Shown here: piece by piece, positions 1 through 5,784 of the stretch
Layout of the letters: each line of letters opens with the position of its first letter
How positions within the stretch are numbered: the stretch's first letter is position 1
NCBI GenBank assembly: GCA_910589275.1
Contig: CAJUTH010000062.1
Coordinates: 1-6,425 of the forward strand
Direction of reading: 5' to 3'
Source of the DNA: an uncultured Dorea sp.
GTDB taxonomy: Bacteria; Bacillota; Clostridia; Lachnospirales; Lachnospiraceae
DNA: 6,425 bases
Made by a program: the position numbers and the translations under genes
The notes under the pieces: model-generated
Databases searched by the model: none
What the model was told of the DNA's origin: nothing
Seen by the model: the letters and a program-made list of their open reading frames with translations, nothing else

Positions 1-94
1 TTTTTCCTCTGTTTTTCTAACGCATTTCCCCTCGAAAACAGCACGGTTTTATGGTATTCTTTTCTTAGCTTAAAACAATCAGGAGCACCGGACT

Positions 95-1756
95 ATGGAA
101 CCACTTTTTTCTAAGAAACAATTACAGGAAATGAGTAAAGAAAATATGATCACACTGCTTACAACCATGCAGGCGCATCAGCAAAAGCAGGAAACTAAGA
201 TCCAGCTCCTGACGGAAAAAATGAAGGAGCTGGAGTTCATGAATGCGCTGCTTTCTGACAGGCTGGCGCTTGCCCAGCGGAAACAGTTTGGTGCCTCCAG
301 TGAAAAGTACGCGGATGGATATACGCAGATGGATCTGTTCAATGAAGCAGAGCAGGAAGCGGATCCGAATGCAGCGGAACCGGAAATGGAAGAGATCCAT
401 CCGAAATCTTACAAACGCAAAAAACCTGCTGGAAAAAAGGAAGAAGATCTTTCTTCTTTTGAGACGACAGAGGTGATCGAACATAAGCTGGAAGGGCAAG
501 AACGGTTCTGCCCGGAATGCGGGACGAAATACAAAGTAGTGACGACAGAGAAAGTAAAATATCTGAAATTTATACCGGCCCGTTTCGAAGTCGTAGAAGA
601 GGTCACATATATTTACAGCTGTCCAAAATGCGGAAAAATGCAGCGGCCAGAGAAGGCCCAGGCACTTATGAAAGGGAGTGTCGCCACACCATCCCTGGTT
701 GCAGGTATCATGAATGCCAAATATGTAAATGGGATGCCGCTTGCACGCCAGGAGCGGGAATTCGCGCGGTATGATCTGAATCTGTCAACCAAAACGATGG
801 CAAACTGGATCATCCTGTGTGCCGGGCGGTATCTCCAGCCGGTCTATGACCTGATGAAGGAGGAATTCCTTTGCAGTAGGTATGTCCATAGCGACGAGAC
901 ACGGATCCAGGTCATAGACGAACCGGGGCAGAAAGGTACGACACAGAACTGGATGTGGGTGTATCTTACGGATGAGAATAGTGGATCTCCGAGAATGGTA
1001 CTCTTCCAGTATGAGAGAACCCGGGGCGGCTACCACCCGGTGGAGTTTCTGGGAGATACATTTGAGGGTTATCTTACCTGTGATGGATACCAGGCGTACC
1101 ATAGTCTCCCGGAGAAGATCACCGTGACAGGGTGTATGGCCCATGCAAGGCGGCGTTTTGATGAAGCCCTTACAACATTGAAAAAGGATTTCACCAAAGA
1201 GCAGCTGAAAGAAACAACTGCATATCAGGCAATGGAGCGGATCGGCATGCTCTATAAGATAGAAGAAATGCTCCGAGGCAAATCGCCGGAGGAAAAATAT
1301 ACCGAGCGTCAGAAGCAGTCAAAACCGCTTTTAGATGCCTTCTTTGAGTGGCTGCATTCCCTGGAGGATGCAGTAGACAGATCATCGAAAATAGGAGAAG
1401 CGGTATTGTACACGATAAACCAGGAACAATACTTAAGAAGATACTTGGATGACGGACATTTGAGTATCGACAATACGGCCGCTGAGAGAGCCATTAAGAA
1501 CTTTGCGGTAGGACGCCGCAACTGGCTGTTTTCTAAGAGTATCAAAGGAGCAGAGGCCAGCGCAACCGTATACAGCATAACAGAAACGGCGATCCTGAAC
1601 GGACTCAAGCCCTATAATTATCTGACCTACATATTGGAAAAGATGAAAGATTTGGCTCCATTTCCGACAAAAGAAGACATTCTTCCACTATTGCCCTGGT
1701 CAGAAACAATACCGGAAAACTGTCGTACCAAACGACCAGAGGGGACATCCACTTAG
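95..1756 (+). CDS. tnpC: IS66-family transposase (TnpC type), full length
   Basis: This 553-residue DDE transposase catalyses cutting and joining of the IS66 ends. Residues 1-60 are leucine- and glutamine-rich and probably a coiled coil. Residues 62-70 (RKQFGASSE) match the N-terminal helix-turn-helix motif of IS66 TnpC. A zinc-finger follows with CPEC at 139-142 and CPKC at 176-179. The catalytic core has the expected acidic residues: D267 in HSDET, D330 in LTCDGYQAY and E464 in DNTAAERAIK. The typical GCMAHARRRF segment lies at 346-355. The C-terminus (about 497-516, ETAILNGLKPYNYLTYILEK) matches the IS66 C-terminal region. The ATG has AGGAG nine bases upstream (81-85). No frameshift or missing key residue is seen, so it is probably active if partner proteins are supplied. 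Its stop codon lies inside the stem of the terminator that follows. Confidence 0.96.
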   Translation: MEPLFSKKQLQEMSKENMITLLTTMQAHQQKQETKIQLLTEKMKELEFMNALLSDRLALAQRKQFGASSEKYADGYTQMDLFNEAEQEADPNAAEPEMEEIHPKSYKRKKPAGKKEEDLSSFETTEVIEHKLEGQERFCPECGTKYKVVTTEKVKYLKFIPARFEVVEEVTYIYSCPKCGKMQRPEKAQALMKGSVATPSLVAGIMNAKYVNGMPLARQEREFARYDLNLSTKTMANWIILCAGRYLQPVYDLMKEEFLCSRYVHSDETRIQVIDEPGQKGTTQNWMWVYLTDENSGSPRMVLFQYERTRGGYHPVEFLGDTFEGYLTCDGYQAYHSLPEKITVTGCMAHARRRFDEALTTLKKDFTKEQLKETTAYQAMERIGMLYKIEEMLRGKSPEEKYTERQKQSKPLLDAFFEWLHSLEDAVDRSSKIGEAVLYTINQEQYLRRYLDDGHLSIDNTAAERAIKNFAVGRRNWLFSKSIKGAEASATVYSITETAILNGLKPYNYLTYILEKMKDLAPFPTKEDILPLLPWSETIPENCRTKRPEGTST

Positions 1757-1781
1757 CAGAAACTGTTAGGTGGATTTTTTT
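1747..1781 (+). terminator. Intrinsic terminator of the transposase gene
   Basis: A 13-bp stem pairs ATCCACTTAGCAG (1747-1759) with CTGTTAGGTGGAT (1763-1775), including two G-U pairs, around an AAA loop. It runs straight into seven T residues (1775-1781). The transposase stop codon TAG (1754-1756) is part of the left arm. This is a textbook rho-independent terminator; it should stop plus-strand transcription before it enters the 3' end of the convergent kinase gene. Confidence 0.85.
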
Positions 1782-1792
1782 GTCAAAGTACG

Positions 1793-1810
1793 GATGAATC
1801 TCTATTCATC
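1793..1810. repeat. Small perfect inverted repeat in IS66 right-end region
   Basis: GATGAAT (1793-1799) and ATTCATC (1804-1810) are perfect reverse complements around a CTCT loop. The left arm overlaps GTACGGAT (1788-1795), an octamer that recurs in both copies of the 39-bp tip repeat (1851-1858 and 1890-1897). It may be a subterminal transposase site or a minor hairpin; there is no T-run long enough for a terminator. The function is not known. Confidence 0.4.
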
Positions 1811-1833
1811 TTTAAGGAATATTTTACCAAATG

Positions 1834-1911
1834 CGTAGATTTATGAACAGGTACGGATTATTTCCTACTTACCGTAGATTTATGAACAGGTACGGATTAT
1901 TTCCTACTTAC
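1834..1911. repeat. Perfect 39-bp tandem duplication at IS66 right tip
   Basis: Two identical 39-bp units lie head to tail at 1834-1872 and 1873-1911. Each starts CGTAGATTTATGAACAGG and ends TTTCCTACTTAC. Read from the outside, each unit begins GTAAGTAGGAAATAATCC, the kind of sequence expected for an IS66 terminal inverted repeat. The element therefore appears to have two candidate right ends, at 1872 and 1911. The repeat itself is directly visible; its role as terminal inverted repeat is inferred, because the left end is not in the window. Confidence 0.85.
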
Positions 1912-1938
1912 GTCAATCCTAAGACAAACTGCTTTCTT

Positions 1939-2826
1939 TTAAACCTCATTCAATTCAATAATAATACTTAAAACATTATTGCTATAATCAGCAGAAATAT
2001 TACCGTCCATTTTTTCAATCAACGCTTTGGCAATAGATAAACCTAACCCCGTAGATTTTCTTGCGGTATTTACTGTATAAAATCTATCAAACAATTTCCC
2101 AATTTGTATTTCGTTAAGGTCAGAAGTGTGGTTTGAAAATACAATTTTCCCATTTTCAAATAATGATATTACTAAATCTCCATCACTATATTTGATTGCA
2201 TTATCTATAACATTATTGAAAATACGAAGTAAGGCAGTTTTATCAACGGAACGCACAATTTTTTGTTCGCACAAATTTATATTCGGAGTAATGCCTTTTT
2301 CCTTAAACATCGCATAATAGGACGAAATACAATCTTCTAAAACATTGTTGATAACGGTTTCTGTATAAACGCTATTTTCGGTATCAGAAATAATAGTTGT
2401 ATATCTAAATAGTTCTTCTACTAGCTGTTTTAATGCAAAAGTACGATTTTTAATGATTGATAATTGTCTAGCAATATGTTCGCTTTTTTCTTCTTTGTCT
2501 AATAAGCTTAAGTAACCGCAAATCGTTGTAAGAGGAGTTCGTAAGTCATGTGATATATTCGTAATAGCGTTTTTTAATTCTTTATCGCCTTGTATATAGC
2601 GGTGCTTTTGTTTTTGTAATTCTTTCAACTCTACATTTATATCATTTGCTAAAGAAGAAACCAATTTATCATGTGAGGAAAGCATAATCGGAGTATTCGT
2701 ATCTGTATATAATTTTTCTGAAAACCCTCTTTTTATCTCTCTAATTGCTTTTCTCATATAAAAGATTTTCAAAAGTAAAGCAAATATTATTACCAGCAAG
2801 AAAAACACCAGTATTTTCCAAAACAT
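1939..2826 (-). CDS. Membrane-bound sensor histidine kinase, short single-helix type
   Basis: This 295-residue kinase should autophosphorylate and pass phosphate to the response regulator encoded at 4605-5270. Residues 4-23 form one membrane helix with almost nothing outside; a charged linker (24-85) leads to the HisKA segment ISHDLRTPLTT with H93 as the phosphorylation site. The ATPase domain has an N box (NNVIDNAIKYS, 204-214), an F box (LFDRFY, 245-250) and a G2 box (STGLGLSIAK, 258-267). The canonical D-x-G-x-G G1 box is replaced by a FSNHTSD segment near 230-236, a variation I associate with small kinases next to BcrA-type transporters. The ATG is preceded by AGGGA eight bases upstream, and the permease gene ends 19 bases before it. 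It is the last gene of the cluster, with no visible terminator before the IS66 tip. The lack of a sensor domain suggests that it detects its signal in the membrane or through the transporter. Confidence 0.93.
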   Translation of the reverse strand: MFWKILVFFLLVIIFALLLKIFYMRKAIREIKRGFSEKLYTDTNTPIMLSSHDKLVSSLANDINVELKELQKQKHRYIQGDKELKNAITNISHDLRTPLTTICGYLSLLDKEEKSEHIARQLSIIKNRTFALKQLVEELFRYTTIISDTENSVYTETVINNVLEDCISSYYAMFKEKGITPNINLCEQKIVRSVDKTALLRIFNNVIDNAIKYSDGDLVISLFENGKIVFSNHTSDLNEIQIGKLFDRFYTVNTARKSTGLGLSIAKALIEKMDGNISADYSNNVLSIIIELNEV

Positions 2827-2845
2827 AACATCATTCCCTACAAAT

Positions 2846-3613
2846 TCATTTTAAATTCTTTTGCTCAAAAACCATTATACCTGTTCCCGTGCTTATTACA
2901 AGTATCAGTATATTGTAAATAATCATTTCCGTAGCTTGTGTAACTTGCAAATTGATTAAATTTAAAAGCTGTCCTGTTGGTAAAAAGATATTTAAAAATT
3001 CATAAATTTGTTTCACAATGCTATCTGAATGAGCCATATCAGAAGAAAACAACACACTTAACACATAAAATGATATTCCAAACATCAATAAACTAACTAC
3101 CAAACAGATGGTTGAAGAAGAAGCCTTATTTTGATTTATCATAACAATCATGGTATTTATTCCAGCAAATGTTATTGTTGCAAGAATAGTAATCCCTATA
3201 ATTAAAGATATAGTGTGAATATCGGTTTTAAACGGAGCTATTAACCAAGTACCCAGCCCAATGATTGTTATTTGATGTGCCACCACTAAAATAACACTGG
3301 CAATCACACATATCAGCAAAGCAGAAATATATATTTTTAAACGACTATTTCCTGCAATGATTTTATTTCTAATTGTTCCGTCTGAATAATCTGTTCCTAA
3401 GAACCAAGAACAGAAGACAGCAACAATAAAACCGATTATAAGAAAATGCCATACCAGTCTGCTTTCTAAAGTATAATCTGTTCCATAAGTTATCATTTCG
3501 CGGTGTGCTAATATCGGAATAATTATTCCAGAAAGTATCATAAGTCCAAGCAAACACCAGTACAATCTACTTTTAAGTAAGCGTTGAAAATATGCGGAAA
3601 GTAAGTTATTCAT
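2846..3613 (-). CDS. ABC-2 type transporter permease, six helices
   Basis: This 255-residue integral membrane protein should form the channel part of the transporter with the ATPase encoded just upstream. Six hydrophobic segments can be seen at about 18-36, 53-72, 95-117, 135-156, 166-188 and 230-248. The segment GTDYSDGTIRNKI (73-85), after helix 2, is a motif common in ABC-2 permeases of the bacitracin and lantibiotic-protection group. There is no large external FtsX-like domain, so it is not a BceB-type permease. I place the start at the ATG at 3611-3613, because GGAGG lies eight bases before it (3622-3626); an upstream in-frame TTG at 3626-3628 overlaps that ribosome binding site and is unlikely. 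The gene overlaps the ATPase stop by 8 bp, indicating translational coupling. The substrate is probably a peptide antibiotic, but this rests on gene context only. Confidence 0.88.
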   Translation of the reverse strand: MNNLLSAYFQRLLKSRLYWCLLGLMILSGIIIPILAHREMITYGTDYTLESRLVWHFLIIGFIVAVFCSWFLGTDYSDGTIRNKIIAGNSRLKIYISALLICVIASVILVVAHQITIIGLGTWLIAPFKTDIHTISLIIGITILATITFAGINTMIVMINQNKASSSTICLVVSLLMFGISFYVLSVLFSSDMAHSDSIVKQIYEFLNIFLPTGQLLNLINLQVTQATEMIIYNILILVISTGTGIMVFEQKNLK

Positions 3614-4520
3614 TACGGTTTCCTCCAATCAAATTGATATAATAATTCTCTAGGCTTTCATCCTGCTCTTGAATATTAAGCACATTGCATTCTTTTTTTG
3701 CCAGTTCTACAACAAGTGATGTTATATCTAATTTGGCAAATACATCTATTTCTTTATCTGATATGACAGAATAATCATATCCTTTTTCTGTAAGAACGTT
3801 ACATAACACTTCCATATTTGAAACGGTCAGTTTTACACATTTCCTACATTTCTTATTTAATTCCAAAGCACTTATTTCTTGTATCATTTGCCCGTTATCT
3901 ATAAATCCAAAATGTGTGGCAATGCGAGAAAGCTCATCAAGAATATGGCTGGAAATCAAAACCGTAATATCATGTTCGTGATTAAGTTTTAAAATCAGTT
4001 CTCTAATTTCAATAATACCTTGCGGGTCAAGTCCGTTTATCAGCTCATCTAAGATAAGGAAATCTGGAGAACCCGATAAAGCGATTGCAATTCCTAGTCG
4101 TTGACGCATACCTAAAGAAAAATTTCTAGCTTTCTTTTTACCCGTATTTTCAAGTCCGACTAATTTTAATAAATCTGGAATAGTGCTGTAAGAGGGAATA
4201 CCTAATATTCGATACTGCTGTTTTAAATTATCTTCCGCACTCATATCTAAATAAATAGACGGTGTTTCAACAACAGCTCCTATTCGTTTTCTGGAACGAA
4301 CAATCTCTTTAGAGTGATTATTTATTCCGTATAGCAAAAAATCCCCCTCCGTTGCTTTTTGTAATCCACAGATCAAACGAATTAAAGTTGTTTTTCCAAC
4401 CCCATTTCTACCAATCAAACCGTAGATAGAACCTTTAGGAACATTCATTGAAAGTCCATTTAATGCGTTATAATTACCGTATGTTTTCTTTAAATCTTTC
4501 GTTTTCAATACATATTCCAT
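3606..4520 (-). CDS. ABC transporter ATPase, BcrA / lantibiotic-protection type
   Basis: This 304-residue cytoplasmic ATPase powers the permease encoded next to it. Walker A is GRNGVGKTT (37-45), the signature SLGMRQR lies at 135-141, Walker B FLILDE at 154-159 with catalytic E159, the D-loop NGLDP at 162-166 and the switch histidine is H192 in SSHILDE. The Q-loop position reads GAVVETPSIY (81-90), with E rather than Q, as is common in the BcrA group. After Walker B the usual proline is leucine (DELINGLDP). The C-terminal DESLENYYINLI (287-298) is typical of this group. The start is the ATG at 4518-4520, preceded by AAAGGAGG (4529-4536) with eight bases spacing; an in-frame TTG at 4542-4544 lies before that site and would translate through it, so it is rejected. 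Probable function: peptide-antibiotic export or immunity; the ligand is unknown. Confidence 0.93.
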   Translation of the reverse strand: MEYVLKTKDLKKTYGNYNALNGLSMNVPKGSIYGLIGRNGVGKTTLIRLICGLQKATEGDFLLYGINNHSKEIVRSRKRIGAVVETPSIYLDMSAEDNLKQQYRILGIPSYSTIPDLLKLVGLENTGKKKARNFSLGMRQRLGIAIALSGSPDFLILDELINGLDPQGIIEIRELILKLNHEHDITVLISSHILDELSRIATHFGFIDNGQMIQEISALELNKKCRKCVKLTVSNMEVLCNVLTEKGYDYSVISDKEIDVFAKLDITSLVVELAKKECNVLNIQEQDESLENYYINLIGGNRNE

Positions 4521-4545
4521 TTTTTCAGCCTCCTTTATAGTCAAA

Positions 4546-4551
4546 ATACTA
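4546..4551 (-). promoter_or_regulatory. Possible -10 element of activated transporter promoter
   Basis: TAGTAT on the minus strand would give a start of transcription near 4539 and a leader of about 19 bases that still includes AAAGGAGG. There is no good -35 hexamer 17 bases upstream (the bases there read CAGCTT), and the expected -35 position falls within the 12-bp repeats. That combination is what an activator-dependent promoter looks like. The -10 choice is tentative. Confidence 0.35.
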
Positions 4552-4560
4552 AATCAAAAG

Positions 4561-4596
4561 TGTTAAGAAAGCTGTTAAGGAAATTGTTAAGAAAGT
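4561..4596 (-). promoter_or_regulatory. Three 12-bp direct repeats, probable response-regulator operator
   Basis: Plus-strand units are TGTTAAGAAAGC (4561-4572), TGTTAAGGAAAT (4573-4584) and TGTTAAGAAAGT (4585-4596); the heptamer TGTTAAG is invariant and the phase is exactly 12 bp. On the coding strand each reads CTTAACA. A decayed fourth unit may follow at 4597-4603 (GTAAAGA). OmpR-family regulators bind direct repeats spaced by about one helical turn. The site lies between the regulator gene and the transporter genes, just upstream of the ATPase ribosome binding site, where an activator would contact RNA polymerase. The repeats are directly visible; the bound protein is inferred to be the neighbouring regulator. 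Confidence 0.68.
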
Positions 4597-4604
4597 GTAA
4601 AGAT

Positions 4605-5270
4605 TTATTCTTCTGCCATTTTAAATCCAATCCCCCATACTGCTTCAATATATTCTTTATCAGAAATGTCCCTTAATTTTTTTCTTAGATTACTTATATG
4701 CACTCTTAGTGAACTTTCCATACAATCAGGTGTCTCTTCGCTTATACGTTCAAGCAAAATATTTTTAGTAATAACTTGTTTGGGATTTTCCATTAGTATT
4801 TTCAATATCGCATATTCTGTTTTTGTTAATTTAACTTCTATATTTTTAATAGATACAGTACGGATGTTTAAGTCCAATCGAATATCCCCATGTTCTAAAA
4901 CGGAATTTATAGAATTAGTCTGACTGTGTCTAAGTTGAGCAACAATCCGTGCCAGTAACTCGTCTACATCAAATGGTTTTGTAACATAATCTACTGCACC
5001 ATTTAATAACAAAGATATTTTGTTTTTAGTATCTATTTTTGCACTAATTACAATAACGGGTATATGTGAAATTTCCTCTATAATTTCTTCACCGCTTAAC
5101 CCCGGCAACATTAAATCCAGCAAAATCAAATCTGGTTTTATACTAGGTATGAGAAGCAGGGCTTCTGTTCCAGAATAAGCATGAGTTACTTTATATCCCG
5201 CACTTGCGAGAACTTCTTCCAGCATTTGATTTATATACACATCATCATCGACAATTAAAATATGTTTCAT
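4605..5270 (-). CDS. OmpR/PhoB-family response regulator
   Basis: This 221-residue transcription factor is the partner of the kinase at the far end of the cluster. The receiver domain (1-115) has the acidic pocket DDD at 8-10, phospho-acceptor D52 in LLDLMLPG, S76, Y95 and K98 in VTKPFD. The winged-helix domain (about 125-221) includes TKTEYAILKIL (149-159), the recognition region SLRVHISNLRKKL (187-199) and the wing VWGIGFKM (211-218), where tryptophan replaces the arginine common in the RGxGY motif. I choose the ATG at 5268-5270 (MKHILIVDDD), because GGAG at 5279-5282 sits eight bases upstream; in-frame GTG (5277-5279) and ATG (5274-5276) codons are too close to that site. It is first in the cluster and probably controls it through the repeats at 4561-4596. 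Its own promoter is proposed at 5303-5331. Confidence 0.94.
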   Translation of the reverse strand: MKHILIVDDDVYINQMLEEVLASAGYKVTHAYSGTEALLLIPSIKPDLILLDLMLPGLSGEEIIEEISHIPVIVISAKIDTKNKISLLLNGAVDYVTKPFDVDELLARIVAQLRHSQTNSINSVLEHGDIRLDLNIRTVSIKNIEVKLTKTEYAILKILMENPKQVITKNILLERISEETPDCMESSLRVHISNLRKKLRDISDKEYIEAVWGIGFKMAEE

Positions 5271-5302
5271 TTTCATCACTCCATTTAAGATAGTATAAAA
5301 TA

Positions 5303-5331
5303 ATTATACTGTTATGTAATATACTCTACAA
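5303..5331 (-). promoter_or_regulatory. Sigma-70/SigA-type promoter of the response regulator gene
   Basis: A consensus -10 TATAAT (5303-5308) has a weak -35 TTGTAG (5326-5331) at the ideal 17-bp spacing. Transcription would start near 5296, giving a short leader of about 26 bases with GGAG before the regulator ATG. This would give the regulator a basal promoter separate from the repeat-linked one ahead of the transporter genes. Confidence 0.6.
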
Positions 5332-5338
5332 CAGAAAT

Positions 5339-5386
5339 CTAACTTGTTAAATGCTGATTGTATGTTTCCATGCAATACTTAGCCAT
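5339..5386 (-). pseudogene. Short 15-codon reading frame, possible truncated gene start
   Basis: A frame reading MAKYCMETYNQHLTS and a TAG stop starts at the ATG at 5384-5386. It has GAGG (5393-5396) six bases upstream, within an AAGAGGAAG stretch. The ATG overlaps the stop codon of an upstream open stretch (ATGGCTAA), the arrangement of translationally coupled genes. The peptide is too short for a known protein and runs up to the RR promoter region, so it may be the start of a gene cut off when the regulator-transporter cassette joined this sequence. It could also be a leader peptide or chance. I do not recognise the family. Confidence 0.3.
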
Positions 5387-5531
5387 TTTCTTCCTCTTGA
5401 TCACCCAACACAGAAAAGAAAAAAGCCTTGTCAAGAGCCTGCCACCATTGGTGGTGCTTTGCACTCTTTACTGGGCTTTTTATTTGCTGTATCTTCTCGT
5501 AACGCTCTGCATCTGAAAAATATAAAAATAG
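5379..5531 (-). pseudogene. Coding-like open stretch without start, possible gene remnant
   Basis: On the minus strand an open frame of about 50 codons runs to a TAA at 5379-5381 with no ATG of its own. It includes the segment DAERYEKIQQIKSPVKSAKH followed by HQWWQALDKAFFF, then a short acidic tail. This hydrophilic, mixed-charge composition is more protein-like than the other frames here. It could be the C-terminal end of a decayed gene of an integrated element. Against this, the same bases form the nested hairpin at 5419-5482. No family is recognised, and the call is speculative. Confidence 0.22.
5419..5482. terminator. Nested hairpin, probable bidirectional terminator
   Basis: Three nested pairings are visible: AAAAAGCC (5420-5427) with GGCTTTTT (5474-5481), AAGAG (5433-5437) with CTCTT (5464-5468), and CCACC (5442-5446) with GGTGG (5450-5454) around an ATT loop. 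Plus-strand transcripts would end GGGCTTTTTATTT and minus-strand transcripts GGCTTTTTTC. It would insulate the regulator operon from transcription coming from guaA. The internal loops are unpaired, so a structured RNA or a transfer-origin hairpin is an alternative. Confidence 0.5.
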
Positions 5532-5570
5532 CGGTGCGAAATGTCACTGTAAAAACTATGAAAATGTGCA

Positions 5571-5615
5571 GGGTGGAAAAACTAAGCGGAAAAAACCGCA
5601 ATCTAGCAAACACCC
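5571..5615. repeat. Nested inverted repeat (GGGTG/CTA/GCGG arms)
   Basis: GGGTG (5571-5575) pairs with CACCC (5611-5615), CTA (5582-5584) with TAG (5603-5605), and GCGG (5586-5589) with CCGC (5596-5599) around six A residues. On the minus strand the loop is TTTTTT. The arms are short and interrupted, so stability is modest. Together with the hairpins on either side it makes this gene-free stretch unusually rich in symmetric structure. No function can be assigned. Confidence 0.4.
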
Positions 5616-5708
5616 TTTATATCGGCTCAAAGGCAAGCACAAAATGTTTTTGCTCAGCCCTTTTTTCTTCAGCAGTTCGTTCACTCCTTCTCTGTTGGAA
5701 CAAAAATC

Positions 5709-5763
5709 AAAAAACGACAAAAACGTCCTTAGCCATGAGTTCCTACCCACAGCTAAGGGCGTT
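5709..5763 (-). terminator. Long-stem hairpin downstream of guaA, probable terminator
   Basis: AACGTCCTTAGC (5722-5733) and GCTAAGGGCGTT (5752-5763) form a 12-bp stem as plus-strand RNA with one G-U pair; on the minus strand that pair is a C-A mismatch. The loop is 18 bases. In the minus direction the stem is followed by TTTTT, GTCG and TTTTTT, so transcription of guaA could end here, about 25-80 bases past its stop. The large loop is unusual for a terminator, and the perfect pairing in the plus sense leaves room for another role. Confidence 0.5.
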
Positions 5764-5784
5764 ATAAATTTGTTAAGCATTTCT

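Larger units (their letters stand above)
1..1911 (+). mobile_element. IS66-family insertion sequence, left end outside window
   Basis: The element is defined by a complete IS66-type transposase gene and by a right tip that ends in ...CCTACTTAC. Read inwards the tip starts GTAAGTAGG, which fits the GTAA terminus usual in IS66 elements. No matching left terminus is visible in bases 1-94, so the element starts upstream of the window; whether tnpA and tnpB accompany the transposase cannot be seen. Bases 1-94 show no recognisable TnpB tail. If the outer tip at 1911 is the true end, the expected 8-bp target duplication would be GTCAATCC (1912-1919). The insertion lies 27 bp behind the stop of the histidine kinase gene and points towards it, so element and operon converge. 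Family assignment is firm; the exact right boundary is inferred because the tip is doubled. Confidence 0.88.
5351..5767 (+). other. Long open frame of doubtful coding status
   Basis: A plus-strand frame of 138 codons covers most of the gap between the regulator and guaA. It has no ribosome binding site before its first ATG, a composition rich in serine, cysteine and leucine, and no recognisable domain. It crosses all three hairpins. It may well be annotated as a hypothetical protein in related elements, but nothing in the sequence supports translation. I list it only because it is the longest frame in an otherwise gene-poor stretch. Confidence 0.12.

Noticed and set aside
1..94. Tail of an IS66 tnpB gene
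   Set aside because: None of the three plus-strand frames gives a TnpB-like C-terminus; only the ribosome binding site of the transposase can be supported here.
122..1608. Several minus-strand and alternate-frame open stretches inside the transposase gene
   Set aside because: They overlap a complete, motif-rich transposase in another frame, lack ribosome binding sites and have low-complexity or basic-rich translations typical of antisense frames.
1834..1911. CRISPR array
   Set aside because: Only two units are present, directly adjacent with no spacers, at the tip of an insertion sequence.
3614..3628. TTG start five codons upstream for the permease
   Set aside because: It overlaps GGAGG, which is correctly spaced for the ATG at 3613.
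4521..4544. TTG start eight codons upstream for the ABC ATPase
   Set aside because: The perfect AAAGGAGG ribosome binding site lies inside that extension and points to the ATG at 4520.
5767..5780. Extra TGTTAAG heptamer near the end of guaA, and TGTTAAA at 5345-5351, as further operator sites
   Set aside because: They are single copies without the 12-bp phasing, and such A+T-rich heptamers are expected by chance in this sequence.
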